Source: Burkholderia sp. MS389 (GTDB taxonomy: Bacteria > Pseudomonadota > Gammaproteobacteria > Burkholderiales > Burkholderiaceae). From it: 64,000 nt of DNA. Shown piece after piece: positions 1-6,990 of the stretch. The stretch lies in the NCBI RefSeq assembly GCF_016899425.1, contig NZ_CP045996.1, forward strand, positions 806,001 through 870,000. Reading direction: 5' to 3'. Every line of letters starts with the position of its first letter. Position 1 is the stretch's first letter. A program made the translations under genes and the position numbers. The notes beneath the pieces were generated by a model, which was not told the DNA's origin, searched no databases, and saw only the letters and a list, made by a program, of their open reading frames with translations.

Positions 1-1
1 C

Positions 2-136
2 GGCGGCCTGGCCGGCGCCATCGGCTTCAAGCACGTGGGCTACGTATCGACCGTGCCGCTCGCCGCGGTACTCGTCACGCTCGCGATCGTGCCGGTGCTC
101 GACGACCTGTTCGCGCTGCTGCGCGCCAAGCGCTGA
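2..136 (+). CDS. C-terminal end of a membrane protein (DUF1275/YoaK-like), partial
   Basis: The reading frame enters from the left edge and stops at TGA 134-136, giving the last 44 residues. They are hydrophobic: GGLAGAIGFKHVGY, then a run (about residues 16-32) that would span the membrane, then a short basic tail ending LRAKR. This layout resembles the C-terminus of DUF1275 (YoaK-type) integral membrane proteins, but the fragment is too short to be sure. Function is unknown. The upstream part lies outside the window. Confidence 0.45.
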   Translation, partial: GGLAGAIGFKHVGYVSTVPLAAVLVTLAIVPVLDDLFALLRAKR

Positions 137-194
137 TCGTGTGCCACGGGCGGCACTTGGGCGCTTCCGGAGCTCGAGCCGACAGCGCATCGAT

Positions 195-200
195 TATAAT
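195..200 (+). promoter_or_regulatory. Perfect -10-like box upstream of the RHH gene
   Basis: TATAAT in an AT-rich stretch (about 190-212), 33 bp before the ATG at 233. No good -35 hexamer is visible at 16-18 bp spacing, so this is only a candidate sigma-70 promoter. Confidence 0.3.
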
Positions 201-232
201 TTGATTAACATACTGATCACTCTCGCCCCGTC

Positions 233-418
233 ATGGAAACGAAAACCGCCCGCCTGACCGTCCTGATCGATCCCGCGAAGAAGGAAGCCTTCGAGATGCT
301 CTGCGCGGAGCAGGATCTTACGCCGTCGCAAGTCGTGCGGCAGTTGATCCGCGAATATCTCGACCGGCACGGCGTCACGTACAAGACTCGCAGCGCGATC
401 GGCAAGCGCGTGAAGTAA
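233..418 (+). CDS. Ribbon-helix-helix (CopG/Arc-type) small protein
   Basis: The protein has 61 residues. The N-terminal strand RLTVLIDP followed by AKKEAFEMLC and then SQVVRQLIREYLDR matches the beta-helix-helix pattern of MetJ/Arc transcription factors, which bind DNA as dimers through the paired strand. Many such proteins are antitoxins, but no toxin gene lies next to it. The next gene is on the opposite strand, so it is monocistronic. Target unknown. Confidence 0.7.
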   Translation: METKTARLTVLIDPAKKEAFEMLCAEQDLTPSQVVRQLIREYLDRHGVTYKTRSAIGKRVK

Positions 419-494
419 GCGCGTGAAGTAAGCGCGGCCGCAAAGGCGCGCGGCGTCGGCGCGGTAGCCACGGCCGCCGCCACCTCCGTCACCA

Positions 495-1331
495 TCACGC
501 GCCGATCTCCCAACGTTCGTGCGATTGCGCACGCCACACCAGCCGCCGCGGATCGATGCCCTCGCCGTGCTTCATGCGCCTCGCGGTGGCGGCCAGCTTC
601 AGTTCTCCCGCCTGCGGGCACGCAAGCGCCCGCTCCAGCAGGATACGCAGCGACGGCAGCCGGCTGCCGTCCTTCCATGCGAATGCAACGAAGTTGTTGT
701 CGTCGCCGCACGGCACCAGCGCATACGACGAGCCGAATACCGATCGCAACTGCTCGAGGTGCTGCGGCAATGCCGAATCGTCGTCCATGAAGTTGATCGC
801 GAGCACGCCGGCTTCGCTCAAGCGCGCGCGGCACGCATCGAGAAATGTGCCGCCCGTACAGCGGCCGCGCATACCGTCGGCGACGAATGCATCGTGCAGG
901 ATCACATCCGTGCGCACATCCGCCCGCTCCAGATGATCGGCGCCGTCGGCGCATACCACGCGAAAGCGCGCGTCGTCGGCAGGAATCCTGAACACGTCGC
1001 GCAGCGCGATCACGTCCGGATTGATCTCGACCGCGTCGATCGACGTGCCGGGCAGGTGGCGGTAGCAGTACTTCGCGAGCGACCCGCCGCCGAGCCCGAG
1101 CATGCAGATGTGCGCGGGCTCGGCCTGCAACAGCAGAAAGCCCATCATCACGCGCGTATAGCCGAGCGCGAGCCGCACCGGATCGCGCAGCGACATGAAG
1201 CTCTGGGTGCCGAGATGATCGAAGTGCAGCGAGACCGCGTGCTGCGTCTCCAGCACGAACGGCCGGCCGTCGTTCAGCGGCGTCGCCAGGAACCTGACGA
1301 ACGCGTCGTAGGAAGTTCGATCCTCGGCCAT
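495..1331 (-). CDS. Spermidine-synthase-like SAM-dependent methyltransferase-fold protein
   Basis: 278 residues from the ATG at 1331. An in-frame TTG at 1352 is an alternative start; neither has a clear Shine-Dalgarno. The glycine-rich nucleotide loop MLGLGGGSLAKY is followed by an acidic residue at the end of the next strand (DAVEINPDV) and then VVCADGADHL and DVILHDAFV. This is the Rossmann core of the spermidine synthase/PABMT family. Many bacterial relatives called spermidine synthase-like have no proven aminopropyl transfer activity, and no speD-like partner is here, so the substrate is unknown. It runs away from the RHH gene and faces the same way as yjdM. Confidence 0.75.
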   Translation of the reverse strand: MAEDRTSYDAFVRFLATPLNDGRPFVLETQHAVSLHFDHLGTQSFMSLRDPVRLALGYTRVMMGFLLLQAEPAHICMLGLGGGSLAKYCYRHLPGTSIDAVEINPDVIALRDVFRIPADDARFRVVCADGADHLERADVRTDVILHDAFVADGMRGRCTGGTFLDACRARLSEAGVLAINFMDDDSALPQHLEQLRSVFGSSYALVPCGDDNNFVAFAWKDGSRLPSLRILLERALACPQAGELKLAATARRMKHGEGIDPRRLVWRAQSHERWEIGA

Positions 1332-1412
1332 GTGCGGGTAATCGGTTGACAAGCAGCGGCTGAAAAAGCAGCGAATGAAAACGCGGATGCAACGGTCGCC
1401 TGGACCGTGCGC

Positions 1413-1754
1413 TCAGACCTTCTTCAGGTAGCACGCCTTCAGCATGAAGCCGCCCATGTCGGTCTTGCAGTCGACCTCGTGATCGCCGCCGACGAGCCGG
1501 ATGCTCTTGACCTTGGTGCCCATCTTCAGCGTGATCGACGAACCCTTCACGCGCAAGTCCTTGATCAGCACGACCGAATCGCCGTCGGACAGCACGTTGC
1601 CGTTCGCGTCCTTGACGACGTCGCCCGCCGGTTCGTCGCCGGCCTCGGCGCCGGCGTCGGCCGACCATTCATGGCCGCAGTCCGCGCACACGGTCAGCGC
1701 GCCGTCCGGGTAAGTGTTTTCCATCGCGCATTGCGGGCAGGCAGGGGCGTTCAT
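1413..1754 (-). CDS. yjdM: YjdM/PhnA-family zinc-ribbon protein
   Basis: 113 residues, close to the 111 of E. coli YjdM. The N-terminus holds a four-cysteine zinc ribbon (CPQC at 5-8 and CADC about 15 residues on), followed by an acidic linker and the conserved C-terminal domain, with DANGNVLSDGDSVVLIKDL and then LKMGTKVKSIRLV. Despite the old name PhnA this family is not the phosphonoacetate hydrolase, and its role is not settled. The start is the ATG at 1754, with weak SD. The gap upstream carries two copies of GCATTATAAT that could control it. Confidence 0.9.
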   Translation of the reverse strand: MNAPACPQCAMENTYPDGALTVCADCGHEWSADAGAEAGDEPAGDVVKDANGNVLSDGDSVVLIKDLRVKGSSITLKMGTKVKSIRLVGGDHEVDCKTDMGGFMLKACYLKKV

Positions 1755-1875
1755 TGCAGCTTCCATTCGGGGAGGGGTTCGGGTCGATCGACGATGCCGG
1801 GCGAGCACGTTGCGCGCCCGGAGGCGCGGCGACTCGCTCCGCCGGCAGTGCGGCGGGCCGGCATCGGCGCACACG

Positions 1876-1918
1876 GCATTATAATGCAATTCACATGATC
1901 TGGCGGATGCATTATAAT
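1876..1918. promoter_or_regulatory. Twin GCATTATAAT elements between yjdM and the HPr-like gene
   Basis: GCATTATAATGC at 1876-1887 is a perfect 12-bp palindrome. The same ten bases recur at 1909-1918, 33 bp (about three helical turns) away. Each holds a -10-like TATAAT and they sit in the gap between divergent genes, so they may be operators, promoters or both. The rest of the 1755-2119 gap shows no gene. The cognate regulator is unknown. Confidence 0.5.
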
Positions 1919-2119
1919 CGTCCACTTCCGACAATCCGCGAACTTGAATGCGCCTTCGCAGCGGATGTCGGCACGTTCGCGCCGAATGGCGCGCGCAATC
2001 CGCCCGGCCGGCGCCCCGCGACCCTGCGGGAAATCGTGACATGCCGGCCGCCCGATGTCCGCAACACGTGCGCAACCGTGCACCGTGCATGTCGTGCACC
2101 GCCCCGCCCACCTGTCCGG

Positions 2120-2398
2120 ATGCTTTCCAGCATCGTGGCAACCGTTGTGTACGTTGAAATCGGCCCCGCATGGAACCGCAATCGCGGCCGCGCCGCGCGC
2201 GACGCGGCGGTCGACGCGGCACGCCGTTTCGACAGCGACATCCAGCTGATCGCGAACGGGCACCGCAGCAACGCAAAAGACAGCGGCGCGATCGCGTCGC
2301 TGCAGGTTCACGGCGGCACGTCGGCGCAGGTGCTCGCCACCGGCCCCGACGAGGAAGCGGCGCTGCACGCGCTGCTGCCGTTGCTGCAAGCACGCTGA
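2120..2398 (+). CDS. HPr-fold protein lacking the phosphorylatable histidine
   Basis: 92 residues, HPr size (about 85-90). From residue 36 it follows the HPr template well: RFDSDIQLIANGHRSNAKDS, then GAIASLQVHGGT, then ATGPDEEAALHALLPLL. In true HPr the active-site loop reads GLHARPA. Here the aligned stretch reads GRAARDA, so His15 and the following Pro are gone while the second Arg stays. It therefore cannot accept phosphate from enzyme I by the normal route. It may be a regulatory or decayed paralogue of the PTS-Ntr NPr/HPr family. The start is the ATG at 2120 because it gives a normal HPr N-terminus; longer in-frame starts exist but have non-conserved, Arg/Pro-rich sequence. Confidence 0.6.
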   Translation: MLSSIVATVVYVEIGPAWNRNRGRAARDAAVDAARRFDSDIQLIANGHRSNAKDSGAIASLQVHGGTSAQVLATGPDEEAALHALLPLLQAR

Positions 2399-2463
2399 CG
2401 CGTGCGCCGCCGATCCCGCGGCCACGCGCCGTCCATCCCGAAACGCCATTTCACGAGGAAGCG

Positions 2464-2685
2464 ATGAACGAGACTCTCACGCCCAACACCCCCAACCTGT
2501 CGGCCTCCGCGATCTGGGCGCTCGAACGCCTCGCCGATGTTCGCTACGGCCGCGACGCGCCGGCGCTCGGCTGGTCGATCGCGCGGGAGCTCGTCAACGC
2601 CGGGTTCGTCAGCCATCCCGCGCACGGGCGCTCCGGCGCGTCGATCACGGCCGAAGGGCGCTCCTTTCTGAAAAGCCGCAAGTAA
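2464..2685 (+). CDS. Small hypothetical protein, possible winged-helix fragment
   Basis: 73 residues, with GAGGAAG 6-10 bases before ATG 2464. No named family is recognised. The sequence ASAIWALERLADVRYG, then WSIARELVNAGFV, then ITAEGRSFL resembles a helix-turn-helix plus wing, and the ITAEGR ending is common in small winged-helix regulators. It may be co-transcribed with the HPr-like gene, 65 bp upstream. Confidence 0.55.
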   Translation: MNETLTPNTPNLSASAIWALERLADVRYGRDAPALGWSIARELVNAGFVSHPAHGRSGASITAEGRSFLKSRK

Positions 2686-2825
2686 CCCCTGCCACCGCCG
2701 AACCCCGGCCATCCGCGCGATGCGCATGCCTACCCCGATGCGGGCGGGGAATTGCGTCCGCATCGCCGTTTACGCGGTATCGTACGGGACCCAAGCGCGG
2801 CGCCCTGCGTCGCCGTCCTTTCCTC

Positions 2826-3392
2826 ATGGAACGCCCGATGACAATCAGCGCCGTGCCACCCGTCTCGTCCCCGCCCGTTCTCGACACGCCACGCCTGATC
2901 CTCGAAGGCCACCCGCTCGGCGACTTCGACGCGCTCGCCGCGATGTGGGCGGAGCCCGGCGTCGTCGCGCACATCTTCAACGGCACGCCTTCCACGCCGC
3001 GCGACTCGTGGATGCGCATGCTCGCGTATCGCGGGCTGTGGCCGCTGCTCGGCTATGGGTACTGGGCGATTCGGGAAAAGGCGTCGGGCCGGTATGTCGG
3101 CGATCTCGGCTTCGCGGATTTCCACCGCAACATCGAGCCGTCGATTCGTGGCGTGCCGGAGGCCGGCTGGGCGCTGGCGACGTGGGCGCAAGGCAACGGC
3201 TATGCGACCGAGGCGCTCGCGGCCGCGCTCGCATGGCTCGACGCGCAGCAGCGATTCGAGCGCAGCGTGTGCCTGATCGCGCCGACCAACGTCGCGTCGA
3301 TCCGGGTCGCGGAGAAAGCCGGTTACGGCGCGCCGCAGCGCATCCGCTTCAACGACGCGGAGTCGCTGATGTTTTCGCGCAAGCGTCGATAG
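2826..3392 (+). CDS. GNAT-family N-acetyltransferase (RimJ/RimL type)
   Basis: 188 residues. LDTPRLILEGHPLGDFDALA opens an Acetyltransf_3 domain. The acetyl-CoA binding stretch appears as AGWALATWAQGNGYATEAL (a variant of Q/RxxGxG/A), and the C-terminal NVASIRVAEKAGY is the family's usual signature. Members acetylate ribosomal protein N-termini or small amines; the substrate here cannot be read off. An in-frame ATG at 2838 is a possible alternative start. The gene is single. Confidence 0.9.
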   Translation: MERPMTISAVPPVSSPPVLDTPRLILEGHPLGDFDALAAMWAEPGVVAHIFNGTPSTPRDSWMRMLAYRGLWPLLGYGYWAIREKASGRYVGDLGFADFHRNIEPSIRGVPEAGWALATWAQGNGYATEALAAALAWLDAQQRFERSVCLIAPTNVASIRVAEKAGYGAPQRIRFNDAESLMFSRKRR

Positions 3393-3414
3393 GTTGGGCG
3401 AACCGGCGGGCGAG

Positions 3415-3636
3415 TCAGTCGGCGACCGGTTCGTAGCAATGCATGAAGAGGCCGTCGTCCATCGGCCAGCAGTTACCGCATTCGTCGCGCAGGATCCAGT
3501 CGCCCGGCTTCACCGAACGCCAGCCTTCCGGCGTCGCGACCGCCCACCCGCCGTGACGGCGCTCCACCCGTTCATGGTCGCCGTCGGCGAACCACCGCGT
3601 TGCATCGACGTGACCGGTGCGTTTCTTGAATTTCAT
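3415..3636 (-). CDS. Small phage-type protein
   Basis: 73 residues. The layout MKFKKRTGHVDATRWF, then PGDWILRDECGNCWPM, then FMHCYEPV follows a small family common in phages and prophages, with PGDWI and a terminal YEPV. Function is unknown. No other phage gene is adjacent, so it looks like a stray or domesticated copy. Confidence 0.6.
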   Translation of the reverse strand: MKFKKRTGHVDATRWFADGDHERVERRHGGWAVATPEGWRSVKPGDWILRDECGNCWPMDDGLFMHCYEPVAD

Positions 3637-3659
3637 TCCACCACCGAAGGAAGCGAGTC

Positions 3660-3992
3660 TTAGTGTCGCGTAGCCGCCGCGCCCGGATCGGGCAACCGCT
3701 GCTGCGCCCTCAGTGCGTTCGTTGCCAAGCGGGTTTCATGCAACGCTTGCCAGCCCTCCGCGATGAGCGCCTCCAGCGTGTCGCGCGCGACCGTGGAAAT
3801 CCTGACGTCCATCTCCTGCACCTTCATCAGCGCCGACACGACCGCGGCCGGTTGATTGGGTGCAAGCGCAACGATAAACGCCGAACGCATCTCGGCGGCC
3901 CGGACGGCCTCGTTCCAGTCGGCACGCGCCACCGCGGCTTCGATCGCGTGCGTGAGTGCATCGAGACGCTGGACGACTTGCAACGGCGTCAT
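3660..3992 (-). CDS. Hypothetical FliT-like helical protein
   Basis: 110 residues from ATG 3992, preceded by GGGGAA at good spacing (a longer in-frame start at 4097 has none). The protein is almost all helix: MTPLQVVQRLDALTHAIEAA, then RADWNEAVRAAEMRSAFI. The length and the DW(N)EAVRAAEMR pattern recall FliT-type flagellar chaperones, but no flagellar gene is nearby and the match is weak. It sits 23 bp behind the phage-type gene's start, so the two may form one transcript. Confidence 0.5.
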   Translation of the reverse strand: MTPLQVVQRLDALTHAIEAAVARADWNEAVRAAEMRSAFIVALAPNQPAAVVSALMKVQEMDVRISTVARDTLEALIAEGWQALHETRLATNALRAQQRLPDPGAAATRH

Positions 3993-4577
3993 TTCGTTTC
4001 CCCGTGAATGATTCGTACTGTCCGCTTGCGGGCCCGTCGGGAGCCGGCGCGGCGTCGATTCGACCCACGCGCAGCCGGTTCCGCACCCGAGCAGCATGAC
4101 GCGACGTGCCGTCGAAACCGGCCGTCGACGCGCTCGGGAACCAGCGGCGATCGCACGATGCGAGGCGCGTCAGTCAGGTTCGGGAATTGTAGGGAGCAGG
4201 ATGCCGGGACGTCGGTAATATTTTGTAATGATATGTCGACTAACCTTGCCTGGCCTGGGTTCGGCCAGTGCGAACGACGTTCGCGACAGCGCATCGGCGC
4301 AAACGTTTTCGTCTGAAGGATGCCTGCTCGCGCATCGTCGCGAGCGCCGCGCCGGATCTCGCATCGACCCGTTTCGGCCGCGCGCGGCCCTGCCCCGCCC
4401 ACCCCCTGCGTTTCACCCGGCAGCGGCGATTCCCCCATAGCTAAGCTCACCGAACGATTCAGAATTCACCACATTCCATTGGAATGTTGCGCAGTATCAT
4501 CCACGTCGCTTCGGCTACGACGCGCTCGGACTGGGCCTGACCGCTCGCCACCTTCCCGTTTGCCCCTTCGTTTAGCG
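3993..4577. other. Non-coding gap with a GTAAT direct repeat
   Basis: 585 bp between divergent genes. Only short shadow reading frames occur. An AT-rich patch at 4212-4235 has GTAAT at 4215-4219 and 4225-4229, a 10-bp-spaced direct repeat of the kind that OmpR/PhoB-family regulators bind. The inverted repeat at 4471-4487 is listed separately. Confidence 0.5.
4471..4487. promoter_or_regulatory. Inverted repeat upstream of the RstA-like gene
   Basis: ACATTCC-ATT-GGAATGT is a perfect 7-bp inverted repeat with a 3-bp centre, about 90 bp before ATG 4578. It is a candidate operator; the binding protein is unknown. Confidence 0.4.
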
Positions 4578-5288
4578 ATGCCCATCCGAATCCTGCTCGT
4601 CGAAGACGACGTCCCGCTGTCCGCGCTGATCGCCGATTACCTGCGCAAGCATCATTACCTGGTGGATACGCTGTTCGACGGCGCCGGCGCGGTGCCGGCG
4701 ATCGTCGCGAGCCACCCCGACCTCGTGCTGCTCGACGTCAATCTGCCGGGCAAGGACGGCTTCGAGATCTGCCGCGAGGCGCGCATGCACTACGACGGCA
4801 TCGTGATCATGGTGACGGGCCGCGACGAACCGTTCGACGAATTGCTCGGCCTGGAACTCGGCGCGGACGACTTTCTCCGCAAGCCGGTCGAGCCGCGCCT
4901 GCTGCTCGCGCGGATCAAGGCGCAGTTGCGGCGTACGCGCGCGCCGACGGGCGACCCCGTGCCGGATTCGCCGCAGCGATACGTGTTCGGCAAGTTCTCC
5001 ATCGACCGGACCGACCGCCGCGTGCATCTTCCTGACGGCAGCATGCCGCGCCTGACGTCGACCGAATTCGACCTGCTGTGGGCGCTCGCGTGCCGCGCCG
5101 GCGAGGTGGTCAGCCGGGAAGACCTGACGCTGCTGCTGCGCGGCATCGCGTTCGACGGCCTCGATCGCTCGATCGACGGCCGCATCTCGAAGCTGCGCCG
5201 CAAGCTGCGCGACGATGCGAACGAACCGAAACGGATCAAGACCATCCGCTCGAAGGGCTATCAGTTCAGCAAGCACGCGTGGGATTGA
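4578..5288 (+). CDS. RstA-like OmpR-family response regulator
   Basis: 236 residues. The receiver domain (1-118) has the acidic pair D10-D11, phospho-acceptor D53 in LVLLDVNLPGKDG, T80 and K102. The winged-helix domain (about 140-234) ends with FDGLDRSIDGRISKLRRKL and IRSKGYQF, closely following E. coli RstA, including the HAW-acid C-terminus (HAWD here). Family members activate genes in response to a partner sensor kinase. No histidine kinase lies next to it, so this is an orphan or its kinase is elsewhere. Convergent with the efflux operon. Confidence 0.85.
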   Translation: MPIRILLVEDDVPLSALIADYLRKHHYLVDTLFDGAGAVPAIVASHPDLVLLDVNLPGKDGFEICREARMHYDGIVIMVTGRDEPFDELLGLELGADDFLRKPVEPRLLLARIKAQLRRTRAPTGDPVPDSPQRYVFGKFSIDRTDRRVHLPDGSMPRLTSTEFDLLWALACRAGEVVSREDLTLLLRGIAFDGLDRSIDGRISKLRRKLRDDANEPKRIKTIRSKGYQFSKHAWD

Positions 5289-5326
5289 GGCCGCGCGTGA
5301 GCGGACGAGCTGCGTAGCGCGCGGCC
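5289..5326. terminator. Possible bidirectional stem-loop between convergent genes
   Basis: GGCCGCGCG (5289-5297) pairs perfectly with CGCGCGGCC (5318-5326) across a 20-base loop. It lies right after the response-regulator stop and before the end of the outer-membrane factor gene. There is no T-tract, so termination is inferred. Confidence 0.35.
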
Positions 5327-5351
5327 CGCGATGCTCGGCGCGCGCTCGGGG

Positions 5352-6989
5352 CTACTGCGCCCGTGCCGTACCGGTATCCGTATCCGGTCCGGCCTGCCAT
5401 CCACCGCCGAGCGCCTTGTACAGCGCGACGAGATCGGTCGTCGTCTGCAACGCGCCCTGCTCGGCCTGCTGCCGGCCCTCCGACCATTGCCGCTCGGCGT
5501 CCAGTACGTCGAGGAACGGCGACAAGCCCTTCCGGTATCGATCGCGCGCGAGATCCAGCGCGCCCTGTTCGGCCCGCACCGCGTCGTCGAGCGCGGCCGC
5601 GCGCGCCTGGTCGGTGCGGTACACGGCCAGCGCATTGTCGACGTCGCGCAGCGCGACGAGCACGGCTTGCCGGTAAGCGAGCGCCGCTTCGGCCTGGCGC
5701 GCCTGCGACAGCCGCAGGTTCGACACGAGCTGCCCGCCGGAGAAGATCGGCAGCGATACGGCCGGCCCGAACGCATAGAACAGGTGCGACCAGTGCGCGA
5801 GTTCGCGCACGTGCGATGCGCGCAGGCCGACCTGCCCGGTCAACGAGATGTCCGGATAGAACTGCGCGACCGCGACGCCGACGTCGGCGGTGGCCGCGTG
5901 CAGCTCGGCCTCCGCGCGACGGATGTCGGGGCGTCGGCGCGCGAGTGTCGACGGCAGGCCGACCGGCACGGTCGGCGGCACGTCCGGCAACGCGCGCGGC
6001 GCGTCGAGCCAGTCGTCGAGCGCGCCCGGCGCGCCGCCGGCCAGATACGCGAGACCGTTGCGCAGCAGCACGATCTGCTGGTCGAACTGCGGCAGTTGCG
6101 CGCGGATCTGCGCGAGCCGGGCCTCGGCGCTGCGCACGTCGAGATCGCTCGCGAGACCGTGCGCGGCCTGCTCGCGCGTCAGGTCGACCAGTTCGCGCTG
6201 CGCGCGTTGCAGGTCGTCGGCCAGCGCGCGTTGCGCTTGCGCGCCCCGCAGTTGCAGATAGGTCTGCGCGACTTCGGCCTCGAGCGACAGCAGCGCATCG
6301 TCGCGGCCCGCGACCGCCGCGCGCGTCTGCGCGCCGGCCGCTTCGACCGAGCGGCGCACGCGCCCGAACAGGTCCAGCTCCCACGATGCGTCGAACCCGG
6401 CCTGCCACAGGTTGACCGGCGATTCGAGCGCATCGAGCGCGCCGCGCGCGCCTTGCTGCATGCTCTCGCCGGTGCCCGGCCCGAACCGGTCGAGCGGCGA
6501 GCCCGGCGCGCCGAGACGATCGACGCGCTGGTCGATACCCTGCTCCTCGACGATGCCTTTCAGGCCGAGCTGCTCGCGCTGGTAGCTCGCGTTCGCGCGC
6601 ACGTCCGGCAAGCCCTGTGCGGCAGCGGCCCGCACCTGCGCGCGCGCCTGCACGATGCGCAGCACGGCGGCCTGCACGTCGAGGTTGTCGTGCGCCGCGC
6701 GCTCGACGAGCTGGTCGAGCAGTGGATCGCCAAACGCGCGCCACCAGCGCGGATCGGGATCGGCGTCGACCGTCGGCGACGACCGTGCGGCGACGCCGGA
6801 CGCGGGGGCGGCCGCCTGCCCGTCCGCCCGCATCGCATGCCAGGTGTCCGGGACGTCCGCTTGCGGCGGCTGGTAGTCGGGTCCGACGGTGCAGCCCGCG
6901 ACGATCGCGCATCCCGCGAATAGCGTCACCGCGCGGCACACGATGGGGCGAATCAGGTGGCGGCGACGATTGTTCCGATGCATGCGCAT
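5352..6989 (-). CDS. NodT-family outer-membrane efflux lipoprotein
   Basis: 545 residues. A basic N-terminus and hydrophobic run end in the lipobox IVAGC (Cys about residue 32), so the mature protein is a lipid-anchored trimeric channel of the TolC/NodT class. The family start VGPDYQPP follows, then two OEP repeats rich in long helices (for example LRIVQARAQVRAAA). The C-terminal ALYKALGGGWQ is diagnostic. Its ATG is 1 base from the emrB stop, so the two are translationally coupled. It provides the outer-membrane exit for the EmrAB pair. Confidence 0.93.
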   Translation of the reverse strand: MRMHRNNRRRHLIRPIVCRAVTLFAGCAIVAGCTVGPDYQPPQADVPDTWHAMRADGQAAAPASGVAARSSPTVDADPDPRWWRAFGDPLLDQLVERAAHDNLDVQAAVLRIVQARAQVRAAAAQGLPDVRANASYQREQLGLKGIVEEQGIDQRVDRLGAPGSPLDRFGPGTGESMQQGARGALDALESPVNLWQAGFDASWELDLFGRVRRSVEAAGAQTRAAVAGRDDALLSLEAEVAQTYLQLRGAQAQRALADDLQRAQRELVDLTREQAAHGLASDLDVRSAEARLAQIRAQLPQFDQQIVLLRNGLAYLAGGAPGALDDWLDAPRALPDVPPTVPVGLPSTLARRRPDIRRAEAELHAATADVGVAVAQFYPDISLTGQVGLRASHVRELAHWSHLFYAFGPAVSLPIFSGGQLVSNLRLSQARQAEAALAYRQAVLVALRDVDNALAVYRTDQARAAALDDAVRAEQGALDLARDRYRKGLSPFLDVLDAERQWSEGRQQAEQGALQTTTDLVALYKALGGGWQAGPDTDTGTARAQ

Positions 6990-6990
6990 G

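Noticed and set aside
3993..4097. Extended start for the FliT-like gene giving a lipoprotein-like MLLGCGTGC opening
   Set aside because: No SD there, and a good one precedes ATG 3992.
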